Below are positions 33,515 through 44,912 of a DNA stretch of 64,000 bases, one piece after another. The position numbers and the translations under genes are program-made. The notes under the pieces are model-generated. The model did not search any database and had not been told where the DNA came from. It worked only from the letters and a program-made list of their open reading frames with translations. Source of the DNA: Basidiobolus meristosporus CBS 931.73. Lineage: Eukaryota > Basidiobolomycota > Basidiobolomycetes > Basidiobolales > Basidiobolaceae. Every line of letters begins with the position of its first letter. Within the stretch, counting starts at the first letter, position 1. The DNA lies in NCBI GenBank assembly GCA_002104905.1, contig MCFE01000167.1, positions 1 to 64,000 on the forward strand, written 5' to 3'.

Positions 33515-33860
33515 TGTAAAAATTTGTATTTCCACCTAAATATTCACCTGACTTAATCACTTAGATCATCACCTTCAAATCCCAGAGAATACTGACCAAA
33601 TTCCTTGTTGGGATTTACTTAGAATATTGTCACCAAAGTATCAGGTACCCAGAACATGAAAATTCTCAAAGTTGTCCAAACAGCCCCAAACTTTGCACAC
33701 ATGTTCTTGGGCCCTTCCTTGACCTATTCTACGTGTTTGTAATGCCAAGACCATGTAAAAGTATAAATACTACTTTTACATTCAATAATTCATTAAGTGA
33801 AAACCACATAATTGACTGGTTCTCCCAATCACTTCCAATATCTCCAAGACTCTTACAACA
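33515..33860 (+). repeat. 5' LTR of copia-1
   Basis: 346 bp, TGTAAAAA .. CTTACAACA. The segment 33620-33667 is flanked by AGAATATT and AAAATTCT (an imperfect 8-bp inverted repeat) around a GGTACC centre. This segment is reversed in the 3' LTR. CTATTCTACG..ATAAATACTAC near the end may contain the TATA region. Confidence 0.9.
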
Positions 33861-33874
33861 GGTCATGAGCCCCA
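33861..33874 (+). promoter_or_regulatory. Primer-binding site matching the initiator-Met tRNA anticodon arm
   Basis: GGTCATGAGCCCCA directly abuts the 5' LTR. The yeast initiator tRNA-Met anticodon arm reads GGGCUCAUAACC, whose complement is GGTTATGAGCCC, so 11 of 12 bases match. Half-molecule initiator tRNA priming is established for Drosophila copia and yeast Ty5. The ATG within this site is in frame with gag. Confidence 0.75.
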
Positions 33875-36800
33875 AGCTGTCACTCTCTGCAATATCTACT
33901 ACTGCTATTACTGGAATTTCTCCCTCTGCTGAAAAGTTTGATGGATCCAACTACCAAGTGTGGAAGGTGAAGATGAAGATGCTGCTACAAGAAAGAGGCC
34001 TTTGGGATATTGTCATGGGAGAAGAATGCCCTCCTAAAAACGTGGGAAAGGAAGCCTCAAATTACCAGAAGAAAGAACAAAGTGCCTTTGACTGTATTTG
34101 CCTTAATGTCAAGGACAACTTGCTAATTCAATGCTCAAGAGCAAAAACGGCAAAGAATGCCGGGAAAGCATTAGAAGAAACCTACCAGTCATGTTCAGCT
34201 GCCAAGAAAATGAATTTGAGACGAAAATTCTTTACTACAAAGATGCTACCAGGAGAAGAAATGAAAAATCTCATTAACAGAATTACCCTGGTGGTAGATG
34301 AGATGGAATCTGTGGGCATACCAACTACTGACAAGGATGTGATAGTTACCATCTTGAATAGCCTGACAGACAAGTTTCAGGGCCTTGTATCAGCCCTAGA
34401 GTCCAGAACTGCAGATTTGACCTTAAATTACATATATGGAAGGCTCCTGGATGAAGAATTAAGAAAATCAGGCACCAATAAGAAGGAAGAAGAATATGCT
34501 TTAATAAGCAATGATAACCAACAAAGGAGATACCCAAGACCCTACAAAGGCAACAGCAACCTATTTTGCAACTACTGCAAAAGGAAAGGACACACATCAG
34601 ACCAGTGTATCAAAAAGAAAGATAATCAGCAAAAGAAGCCTGAATATGGAAATGCTGCAACAACTGAAGATAGACTATTCATATCTTCACTAAATATGAC
34701 CACAAACAAGGATTCTCAGAGGTGGTATATTGACTCTGGAGCATCTCAATACTTTACACACCAAACAGAACTTTTTACCCAATATCAAGAAATTCCAATT
34801 AAGAAGGTTTTCATGGGTGACAATAGAACACTCGATGCAGTGGGAGAAGGAACTATCCAAGTAAGTCTTAGAAGCAGTGAAGGGAGCCATACACTGACCT
34901 ATTAAGAAGTACTCTATGTACCAGAAATAGCCAAGAGCCTATTCTCTGTAAGCAAGGCCACAGCAGAAGGACTCAGTTTCAGTTTTGACAATTCTGGATG
35001 CAGGATCACTGATCAAAATGGTGCCCATAGTGCTTTGGGCGTCAGAGATCAGAATCTATACAAGCTGACTTATATTCCATCATATCTGGAAGACAGTATA
35101 AGTAACTTAAATGAAGAAACACCAATGCTTTGGCACAGGAGATTTGGGCACATCAATTTTGATTATTTGTGCAAAATGATCAAAGATCCGCTAATTTCTG
35201 GAGTAAAAATTGATCCCCCAGCTAATTTAGAGCACTGTGAAGCCTGCATACATGGGAAGCAAGCCAGACAACAATTCAAGAGCTATGGGTTAATCAAAAC
35301 TAAGAAAAAGTTAGATCTAATTCACTCAGATCTGTATGGACCCATGCAAAATTTATCCTTAGGTGGGATGAAGTATTTAATCACTATTATTGATGATTAT
35401 ACAAGATATACATGAGTCTACTTCATGGTGAGAAAATAAGAAGCTCTGTCTAAGCTCAGGGAGTTTAAAGCTATGGTGGAGAGATAAACTGGTGAAAAAA
35501 TCAAGAAAATATGCTCTGACAATGGTGGAGAATATACCTCTAAATTCTTCATCCACTTCTGCAAAATTCATGGGATAAAGCAAGAGACTACTGTACCACA
35601 CTCCCCACAGCAAAATAGAGTAGCAGAACAAGCTAACAGATCAATAATTGATATGGCAAGATCTATTATCCATGATCAAAAATTATCCTATGACTTTTGG
35701 GTGGAATCAGTTGCCACTGCTGTATACCTTAAAAATAGTATTTATAGCAGAATACTTTGTGATTCTACTCCATCTGAAGCATGGTATGGATACAGACCAA
35801 GTGCAGAACATCTAAAAATATTTGCGTCTACAGTATATGCCAAAAAATTGGCGGGAAGTTAGGCAAAATTTGAGCCAAAATGTGTAAAATGCATATATTT
35901 GGGCTACAGAAATGAGAGTAAGGCATACAGACTCTACAATACCAAAGTAAAGAAGCTAATCAAGTCCAGGGATGTGTTGTTTGATGAAAATTCAAGATTT
36001 TCACAAAAAATGACATTAGATGTTGACAAAAATTTGATCTCAAGTCCACCAATTGTCAGGATTGAATCAGAGCAAAACAATGAGAATTTTTTCACTCCAG
36101 AGGACTCTACAGCCATGGTTCAGCCAGAATCAGTGCCCAGGAATATCCCAGAAGTGATCATTCCGGTGTCAAATGCCTGGAGATCCAATCATGCAAGAAA
36201 TAGCCCAAATTACTATATCAATGAGGGTACACACTTAGCCTATGCCTATTCAGTCCATATTGATGAGCCCCAGACTGTAAAAGAGGCCCTAAATAGCCCT
36301 GAGACAAAGTCTTGGAGATCTGCAATGACTGAGGAATATCAGGCCCTGATGGAAAATCAAACTTGGGACTTAGTGAAATTACCAATCAACCAAAAATCAA
36401 TTGAATGCAGATGGGTCTTAATGACAAAATACAAGGCTGATGGTACAATTGAAAGATACAAGGCAAGACTTGTAGCCAAAGGATACTCTCAAACAAAAGG
36501 ACTTGATTATATTGATACCTTTGCACCGGTAGCCAAGTTTAATTCCATCAGATTAATTTTGGCTATTGCAGCCAAATGTAAGTTTTTTATTCATCAAATG
36601 GATGTAAAACTGCATTTTAGAATGGAAAACCTGATGAGGATGTGTATATGGACCAGCCTGATGGGTTTGCTGACCAAGATAACCACCATTTGGTCTGCAA
36701 GCTTGAAAAGTCACTATATGGTCTCAAACAATCACCAAGAGCCTGGAATTGCAAGATAGATTCTTATTTGGAATCTTTAAGTTTCAAGAGGAGTAATGCT

Positions 36801-37834
36801 GACTATAGTATATACTATAAGCCAGATAGAGCAAATCCAGTTCTATTAGCTCTATATGTGGATGATCTTATTATAGTTGCCAATAACCTAGAAACATTGG
36901 AAGAGACTAAATCCAGCCAATCTAAGGAGTTCAAGATGTCCAATCTAGGAGAACTTAGTTACTTCTTAGGGATTATGTTCTCCATAGACAGAATTACCCA
37001 GACTATTACCCTAAGCCAATCCAAGTATATTCAAGATACACTAAAGAAGTACAGAGTGGAAGACTGTAAACTGGCAGCTACCCCAATGGAGACAAACCTT
37101 AACTTTGTCAAAACTCAACCAAATCAAGAGAGCTTGGTGCCATCTGAAAGCCCTGACTTTCCTTATCAATCTGTGGTTGGCAGTCTGATGTATATCATGC
37201 TTGGAACATGTCCAGATATCTCATATTCAGTGGGAGTTGTCAGCCAACATAATCAGAACTATGGATCTGATTATATTGCAGCAGTTAAGCAGATTTTTAG
37301 ATACCCAAAAGGATCTGCTGATATCTACTTAAGATACACTTATAAGGATTCAGAACAGGAACTCGTGGGATACTCTGATGCTGATTGGGGACAAAATTCA
37401 GAAGACAGAAGATCCACCACAGGATACACCTTTCTTTACTGTAAAGGAGAAATTTCATGGAATTCAAGAAAGCAACCAACTGTAGCACTTTCCACCACAG
37501 AGGCAGAGTATATGGCAGCCTGTGAAGCTACAAAAGAAGCAATGTAGTTAAGAAAGCTTCTTACAGATTTAGGCCTCTGTCAAAAAATGCCTATTACTTT
37601 ATTTCAAGATAATTAAGGATATATAAAATTAGGTAGAAATCCAACTTTTCATGCTAGAACCAAGCACATAGATATTAGACATTATTTCATACATGAAGCT
37701 ATAGAGAATAACTTAGTTAGCTTAGTTTACTGTCCTACAGATGAAATGATTGCAGACATATTTACCAAACCATTAGCTAGAGACAAGTTTGAATATCTTA
37801 GGTCAAAATTAGGACTAGTCAGTATGAGCATTTA
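33865..37834 (+). pseudogene. Copia-1 gag-pol, nonsense and frameshift mutations
   Basis: Domain order on the plus strand: gag N-terminal domain (KFDGSNYQVWKVKMKMLL at about 33940); zinc knuckle CNYCKRKGHTSDQC (about 34570); protease DSGAS (about 34735); pre-integrase HRRFGHINFDYL with C..C; integrase core with HSDLYGPM, CSDNGGEY and PQQNRVAEQANR (35325-35640); reverse transcriptase to YVDDLIIVANN (about 36860); RNase H with SDADWGQNSEDRRSTTGY and TKHIDIRHYF, DIFTKPLARDKFE near the C-end. In-frame stops at 34903 (TAA), 35413 (TGA at a normally Trp position), 35437 and 35485 (TAA), 35860 (TAG), 37545 (TAG at Trp) and 37614 (TAA at Gln of DNQG), plus a one-base shift near 36615-36640. The gag start is placed at the PBS ATG because the next in-frame ATG (about 33970) would cut into the conserved gag domain. 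Confidence 0.88.
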
Positions 37835-37849
37835 GCTGAGTGAGAGTGC

Positions 37850-38195
37850 TGTAAAAACTTGTACTTCCACCTAAATATTCACCTAATTTAGTCACTTAGA
37901 TCATCACCTTCAAATCCTAGAGAATACTGACCAAATTCCTTCTTGGGATTTACTTCGAGAATTTTCATGTTTGGGGTACCTGGTACTTTGGTGAAGATAT
38001 TCTAAGTTGTCCAAACAGCCCCAAACTTTGCATACATGTTCTTGGGCCCTTCCTTAACCTATTCTATGTGTTTGTAATGCCAAGACCATGTAAAAATATA
38101 AGTACTACTTTAACATTCAATCAATCATTAAGTGTAAACCACATAATCTACTTGCTCTCCCAATCACTTCCAATATTTCCAAGACTCTTACAACA
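37850..38195 (+). repeat. 3' LTR of copia-1, with internal inversion
   Basis: 346 bp, nearly identical to the 5' LTR outside positions 37957-38004. There the 48-bp segment reads as the reverse complement of 33620-33667 (GAGAATTTTCATG.. versus ..CATGAAAATTCTC). Confidence 0.88.
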
Positions 38196-38271
38196 GATTC
38201 CAACTGGTTGGACACCTTGCAATGGTGGCATCCTCCACTGTAAATGCTCCACAACTGTTTACACATGCTGG

Positions 38272-38407
38272 TGTTACAAGTTTTGGAATAAGAATTGTAG
38301 AGGAATAGGGAGTTTAGCTAGTATTGTATTCACTAAAACTTGAACTGATTTTTATTGAGGTTCCAGCAGCTCCCTATATACATTTTGCCAGATTAATTGC
38401 TGACTAA
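38272..38407 (-). repeat. Truncated 3' LTR of gypsy-1
   Basis: First 136 bp (plus-strand order) of the gypsy LTR, TGTTACAAG.. to ..GCTGACTAAT. It then passes without a spacer into integrase sequence. Confidence 0.8.
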
Positions 38408-41400
38408 TGGCAATTCTTTGTGGCTGGCCTTGATTGATTTGGCAGTTTGGGCATGGTTTCACTAGCATCTCAATATCTTGTTTCATTCTGGGCCACCATG
38501 CTCTGGCTTTCACAAGGCTAACGGTTCCTTCAATCCCAAGATGTCCATATTCATTGTGTAGCTTATGTATTAAATCCAGACAAGAAACATAAGGGCAATA
38601 GGCAATAGGGCTTCCATCATCAATTTGGTAGAGTGTTTCATCCTGTACTACAAATTTGCTGACTTCATCACGGATTATCTTCTTGATATCTTCATCCACC
38701 TCATTAGGAATGGCTTGGTCCTCCAAGTACTTTGGTATTAGGCTAGGCCAATCTGATTCATGCACCAAGTTGAGTTGTGCAACTTGATCTAATCTTGATA
38801 AGGCGTCAGCAACCGTGTTGTTTTTCCAGGGCAGTAGACAATCTCCAGGTCAAATTGTTGAATGTATTCACTCCATCTTGTCATTCTTGTAGAGGGTACC
38901 TTCTGAGTAAATATATACTTGAGGGAGGCATGATCAGTCTTCACAGTGCATTTGACTCCTTCAATATAGCATCTCCATGTTTTCAAACAGTGTATTATAG
39001 CAAGCATCTCCTTCTCATGGACTGGATAGTTTTGTTCTGCTGAGTTCAGTTTCTTGGATTCAAAGGCAACAGGGTGGTCCTTTCCCTTGTGTTCTTGGCT
39101 CAGCACTCCACCAATTGTATAATCTGAAGCATCTGTGGACAGGGTGAACTCTTTTCTGAAGTCTGGTATTCTTAAGCTTGGCAGCTTAGCAAGTTCATTC
39201 TGAGTGTCTGGAAGGCAGTCTCACAAGCTATGTCCCACTTGTAGGTATTGTCTTTCTTGAGGATATCAGTTAAAGGGGCTGCAATACTTGCAAAAGACTT
39301 GACAAATCTCCAATAATAGGAAACCATTTCAAGGAATGATCTGAGTTCTGATATGCTATGGGGCTGCTTCAAATTCTTGATAACTTCAACCTTCTTAGGA
39401 TCTAAGGTCACTCCTGTGCTAGTCACTATGTGTCCTAGGTATTCAATCTGTTCCTTGAAGAATTCTCACTTGGCTAGCTTGCCATATAGCTTGTTCTCTC
39501 TTAGTTTCTTCAAGACCTTTTCAATGTGCACCATGTGATCCTCTTCTGTCTTGCTGTATATCAATATGTCATCCAGGTATATTATCACAAACTTGTCTAA
39601 GTACTCCTGAAAGACAGTCTGCATCAGCATCATGAATGTTGCAGGGGCATTAGTGAGGCCAAAACTCATGACTAAGTACTTGTAATGTCCATATCTGGTC
39701 CTGAATGCTGTCTTAGGGATATCTTCTGGTTTCACCCTAATGTGGTTGTGTCCTGACATGAGGTCAATCTTGCTGAAAATAGTGGCTCCATTAAGTTGGT
39801 CCAAAAGCTCATCAATCCAAGGTATGGGGTACTTATTCTTGACGGTAACTGAGTTCAGGGCTCTGTAGTCAATGCACATCCTAAGTGTTCCATCCTTCTT
39901 TTTCACAAAAAGCACTGGTGCTCCCCAAGGTGACTTGCTGGGTCTGATGTATCCTTGCTCCAATAGCTGATCAATTTGTCACTTCATATCCTCCAATTCC
40001 AATGGACTCATTCTGTAAGGTGTCTTGCTCACTGGAGGGCTATCTCCTGTGTCAATGGCATGATCCATGTCTCTGACTGGTGGTAGGCTTACAAGCTCAT
40101 CTGGAAACACGTCTGAATATTTCTTCAAGAGAATCTGGACCTGCTGGGGTGCTGGGGTAGAGGAATCCTCCTGTAAAACCGCCATGAGGAACATCTGAGT
40201 ACCTTATCTAAGCGCTCTACAGACCTGGGTCTTGCTAAGTTCACTTGTCTCACACACACTGGAATTGACCAATTTGAAATCCAGCCTGGCAGGTAATAGC
40301 TCATAGGTCTTGTTGTCTTTTTGGATCTGAGTAGAATGGGTTCTCCAGTTGATTGATGGATTAGAACAAAATAGCCAGGTTTTTCCAAGTACAAGGTCAA
40401 ACTTGCAGTTCCCAAATATATAAGCCTGTAGGTCTTCTTCATAGTCATTGATCTTCATTCTTACTGGCTGGGTAATACCATTGATTACATGAGAATTCCC
40501 ATCAGCTGTGGAGACTGAAGTTGATTTGGTAGGTTCCAAGTTGATTCCAGCTTTGAGAGCAAATTGCTCTGACATGTACTCATGCAATGCCCCTGAGTCA
40601 ATCATGATCTTGGCAGGTACTCCATTGATTACTCCATTCAAGTATAATAGCTTTCCTGAGTTTGAGGTCATCTGGGATACGTATTCTTCTGTCATGTGGA
40701 AGGTGAGTTCTGAGTCTTCTTCAAGCTCATCTTCCACATTACTGTGCTCATGGGACTCAATATGGTTGAAGGTTCTTGTTGGCTGGTGTCCATTTCTTCT
40801 CTGAGGGCAGTACTTTGCAATATGTCCCTGCTGGTGGCAATTGAAGCCAAGTCCTTTCTTCTTACATTCTTCTGAGGTAGGATTCTTCTGCATAGCGTCT
40901 ATTTCCATTGGTACTGCTTCTAACTATCTTCTTTCATAATGATTGTAGCCTTTCTGATTAGTCACTGTAGGCTTCCCAACTCCAAACATAGCTGAGTCAT
41001 AGTCAATGGCAATCTTGATGGCTTCTTCAATGGTCTGAGGTCTTTGGTAATTCACTTCCTTGAGAGTTCTTTCTTTCAACCCATCAATAAAGTATTCAAC
41101 TTGATCCAAGGGGTCCATTCTTTCAATTTGTCCAAGTAGAAATCTGTACTCATAGATGTATTCTTGAACCATTGCTTTCTGTCTGAGTGTCTTTAACTTC
41201 CTTCTTAGTAGTGTCTGCTGGTGTGGAGGTTCAAAAGCATCCTGAATTTCCTACACAAACTCATCCCAGGTAGAGATTGTAGAGCATCCCATCATAGTGG
41301 CCAACCTGATCTTGTTGTGGTACCACTGTAAAGCTGTATCTGCCAGGTAAGAAGCTGCATAATGCAACTTGCTTTCTGGAGCAATTCCTTTAGCTTTAAA

Positions 41401-41616
41401 AGCTTCTTCAATCTGAAAGAGCCAAGCTCCCAGGTTTTCATTGACTCTGCCATGATACTGGATGACCTTCCCGCTAAAGTTGCTCTTGACAGGGCTTTGC
41501 TGGCTCTGAGCCATGGTAGATATTCCTTGTTGCTGTTGGCTGAGGAACTGGAGTAGGTGTTGCTGTTGGGCCAGGATTTGGTGCATGGCATTCTTCCATT
41601 CTTGATTGTCCAACAT
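38408..41616 (-). pseudogene. Gypsy-1 gag-pol, multiply broken
   Basis: Minus-strand order: gag start at 41616 (Gln-rich, QQQHLLQFLSQQQQG), retrotransposon gag helix region (LHYAASYLADTALQWYHNKI), stop in place of a Leu codon near 41250, gag C-part, stop near 40922, zinc knuckle with its first Cys replaced by Gly (GFNCHQQGHIAKYC), protease DSGA (about 40590), RT with intact YLDDILIYS (about 39560), RNase H (39106-38789), and integrase zinc finger HKLHNEYGH..CPNCQINQ ending at the deletion junction. Breaks relative to gypsy-2 include AGA-to-TGA near 39978, TGT-to-TGA near 39466, an indel near 39200, and a one-base loss in a T run near 38820. Confidence 0.85.
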
Positions 41617-41674
41617 CTTGAGTGTGGTTTCTTCTTTCTTCAGGAGGGAGGTTGCTGATTATTGCTGCTACCAA

Positions 41675-42042
41675 TGTTACAAGTCTTGGTATAAGAATTG
41701 TAGAGGAATAGGGAGTTTAGCTAGTATTGTATTCACTAAAACTTGAACTGATCCTTATTGAGGTTCCAGCAGCTCCTTATATACATTTTGCCAGATCAAT
41801 TGCTAACTAATTGTACTTCCTAATGTAGGTTGTGGCTGATGACTCATTTGATTGCATCATCATCACCCAATAAGATCTTACTTAACATATCTATTTCTGT
41901 CTGATAAGGATCTGCTGATTCATTTGCTAACTAATGCTACTGATTTCATAAATAATACTGATATACTGACAACCTAAACATATACTAATTGATTTGACTA
42001 AAACCTGATCTAACTTAAACATTCAAGTGGCAGATCATAACA
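41675..42042 (-). repeat. 5' LTR of gypsy-1 (368 bp)
   Basis: Reads TGTTATGATCTGCC .. CTTGTAACA on the minus strand, with 5-bp inverted ends TGTTA/TAACA. Same length as the LTRs at 51017 and 59698. Confidence 0.88.
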
Positions 42043-42264
42043 CTGGTATCAAGATGGTCTCTGGTTCATTGTTGCCAGCCACATTAGAGTTTTCAATTTA
42101 GACTATGCACATAGCAAGTTCCATCCTAGAATAATTTTGGCAAGAAATTATAATAAATCCTAAAGCCTCCATTACTAATATTAGTGGAAACACACCACTT
42201 CTCTAGCCACAACATCACATCATTCACCAGTAGATGGATTACTGGGCTCACTTGACTCCAAAAA

Positions 42265-44909
42265 AGACTTGTTCCACTGTACCATGCCAGGGCACACAGT
42301 GCAATCCTTGGTCTCAAAGAACAACTGGGTGCAATATAGTAGCTACCAGTATGCGGGATTACTCTTGGACAATTATGCACCATGTGGAACAATCTTGCAC
42401 ACTATGGCACAATAGGACCTGGTGAGGTTGGCATGGATGATTGCACCAGCTTGTAATATTTCCATCATGTACGCAATTAGATACCTCTATTATGATAGAT
42501 AAAATCTGGTATTTAGATATTTTTCTTCAATTTAAATGCAAATACATGCATATCACACTATAAGCTACATTGATACTTACCATTTTGGTACCATCACTCC
42601 AATTGGATGACATCTTGGTGGTGAGTTGGCCCAAAAGTATCCTGAAGCTGTCACTCCCAATTGGCTTTTTGACCAATTCACAAGCTACCTGATTTGCCAT
42701 CAAAAATCCCATTTTGCCTATTGAGCAAGTAAATCCCTGATCCTAGTGATTATACAAGGTGTCATTACTAACATGTGACCAATCATTCAGGTGCAAAGCA
42801 GATCAAATGACTGCACTGGTGTTACAGATGATGTATATATGTGTGGGGTATTTATTTATTGGGGTTCTGCCTCAAATGTGTTATGAGCTTGACATTAGAC
42901 TTGTTTGGTTAGATAGTGCCACCTTGAGCCATGAGTACCAAATGATGCTATAGTGTACCAGGGAGGCCAAGTGAGCCTATAATTGGCCACAGAGTGTGAA
43001 ACATAGCTCTGCATCTTATGCAAAGCAGCCCCTGTGTGTCACCTATGATGCAGGAGAAAATCCATTTTTTGACATTTTTTGGTAGATCAATGTTGTGCAG
43101 GATGTGTAAGAGCACAAAAGGATTGAAGATATGCACCTGGTACGCAATACCTATGGCACTCTGAATCTAGCTCTTGTGGCTTGTAATATGTCACAACAAT
43201 GCATGGCACTTGCTTGGTCCACTGATACTATTGGGCACTATATTTAATTATTAGCCCAAAAGTAAGATCAATGCAAAGCACTTATAGCGCCCGATAGTAC
43301 CAGTAGACATGGCACTATCTCCATCTCTGTCAACACTCTGAGATATCTAGTTCTGCTAGATTTATGAGTAGTGAACAAATATCTGTATGAAGGCTCATTA
43401 TAGACACTTAGGCCATACTAAAATCCTTTAATGAGAGCCCAAAGGGATCCAATCTCAACTTCTCTGGTCTGAACTGCGCTTGTGAGCTGGGGGATGGGCT
43501 CTGTCTGCATTGTACTAAAGATGAATTGAGACTTGGTATAGGGACCATAGTGAAGGATTTAGATACTTATCTGTAGTGTATTGGCATCAACCTGGTCTTA
43601 TATGAAAAATACACAAAAGCCAATGTGATTGTTGAGTTTTCCATATAGTATGCATGATGCATCTTGGTTTGCATTGACATGGATCTGACAACATCAATAG
43701 CTAATTCTCTTTTGGATTAAATAGTTGTGAGTAAAGCACCAAAAAAATTACCAAGCCATTGTTTGATGGAGATCTAATCATGATGAGTGGAAAATCAGAT
43801 AAATAAAGCTGATCCTGCTGAGGTGACTCACAGCACCTCAGTCTGATCACCTAACAGTTTTATTATAACTTACTTGTCTTAATGGTCTTTTCTCATCAAT
43901 CCCATCACTACCACAGGACTACCTTTTGACCCACCAGAGAAGATCTACACCAGTACTGTGGACCATCTACTCCAATCTACCTAAGGAGATCCCATGTTAA
44001 GCCTCTCTGCTATAACAAGAACTATTGCCCAACAAGGCTTCATCCCGCCATACATGGCAACAAAAGTACTAGAAGCTTTCATTCCCAGCTGACAGCAATG
44101 GAGAACCACCTTGCAGAGGGTATGAATGACTAAGAGCTAGCTTGAAGTACTAGGTTCAGAAGCTCCAATAGACTTCCATATCCCAAAGTGTTCAGTAACA
44201 GGTCCCATATAATGAGTACTTTGGATACCTTCCCAGTCAGGATTAGCAGACATTCTAGGTGGCAGAGGCACTATTATTCTAGCAAGTACAAGTCACACTG
44301 TGTGAAGTTTCAAGCACTGTCTGACATTGAGAGTAACATCATCCAGTTTAGTGGGCCATTTTCTGGAAGTAGGTATGACAACAAACTCTGGGTAGCAAAT
44401 CATCCAGAATTCAGTAGAGGGGAGAACTTTATGGCAGATTCAGCTTATGTAGGTGAGGATCTTTAGGGATTAGGATGTATTGCAGCATGTAGGAAGCCAA
44501 GGAATGGTTTGCTTAGCTGGAAGCACAAGCTCTACAATGAGATATTTAATCATTTCAGAGTAGGGGTAGAGCATACATTTGGATATCTGAAGAGATTCAA
44601 AATATTGTCAGGTTAATATAGAGGAAAGTTATATATAGGAGAAAATAGCAGAATAGATAAATAGTTAAAATACTTGTCATATGCACAGTATATTCATACA
44701 TGAAGACATCCACTGAGAGAAACATGTCTGGAGCATTATGAAGAGTAAATAAAGCAGAGAAAATACTACTCTGAGCAGCATAAGTAAGATTGAATAATAT
44801 TACCAGTGCTGTATCATATACTGACATTATATAGGAAATTATAATGCCAGATTGATCTGGCACTATAAACAGGCTGGCATTATGTGGAACTATCCAACAA
44901 AATGGGTTT
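42265..44909 (+). mobile_element. Harbinger-like element copy 2, degraded
   Basis: Left end AGACTTGTTCCACTG and right end AACAAAATGGGTTT match the ends of the 24051 element. It keeps the left subterminal region (42265-42890), the ORF1 upstream stretch on the minus strand (about 43320-43530) and a frame-broken transposase (43900-44600, containing GSRYDNKLWVANHPEF and RVGVEHTFGYLKRF). One foldback arm is inserted at 42895 and the sequence from there to ORF1 is deleted. The foldback target in copy 1 is unoccupied here. Confidence 0.7.
42895..43319. mobile_element. Foldback element, left arm and centre only
   Basis: Starts AGACTTGTTTGG after ATT and follows the foldback sequence through GGCCACAGAGTGTGAAACAT and the central GCACTTATAGCGCC. 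It stops at CATGGCACTATCT, where Harbinger ORF1 sequence resumes. The right arm is deleted. Confidence 0.72.
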
Positions 44910-44912
44910 ATT

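Larger units (their letters stand above)
33515..38195 (+). mobile_element. Ty1/copia retrotransposon, copia-1 (4681 bp)
   Basis: Two 346-bp LTRs (33515-33860, 37850-38195), a primer-binding site directly after the 5' LTR, a polypurine stretch (GAGTGAGAG) before the 3' LTR, and a gag-protease-integrase-RT-RNase H order between them, which defines copia. It has premature stops and one frameshift. The 5-bp flanks (TTTGT and GATTC) do not match, so either the duplication has decayed or the ends come from recombination. Confidence 0.9.
38272..42042 (-). mobile_element. Ty3/gypsy retrotransposon, gypsy-1 (minus, internally deleted)
   Basis: Right end is a full 5' LTR (41675-42042) followed, on the minus strand, by a TGGTAGCAGCAAT primer site. 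The left end is a truncated 3' LTR (38272-38407) fused to the integrase zinc-finger region. Flanking 4-bp duplication CTGG (38268-38271, 42043-42046) supports a single insertion into Tnp2-like copy B. Compared with gypsy-2, about 1 kb covering the integrase core, the C-terminal region, the polypurine tract and two thirds of the 3' LTR is missing. Confidence 0.85.
32476..42264 (-). mobile_element. Tnp2/CACTA-like transposon copy B (minus), with two retroelements inside
   Basis: Minus-strand counterpart of copy A. Pieces: 32476-33514 (C-terminal half; ORF 33560-33288 reads NKYCEALKYLTQYKSSANIT, ORF 33177-32821 reads IICIGDTTDISKIAGFSVHK, then QYYCQMCE, which matches the nucleic-acid-binding Cys block of Tnp2-type transposases), 38196-38271, and 42043-42264 (VIHLLVNDVMLWLEKWCVST). 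Copia-1 separates the first two and gypsy-1 the last two. Lining these up with uninterrupted copy A (28000-28258 and 30116 onward) restores the order, so this was one element hit twice. Several stops; not functional. Confidence 0.6.
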
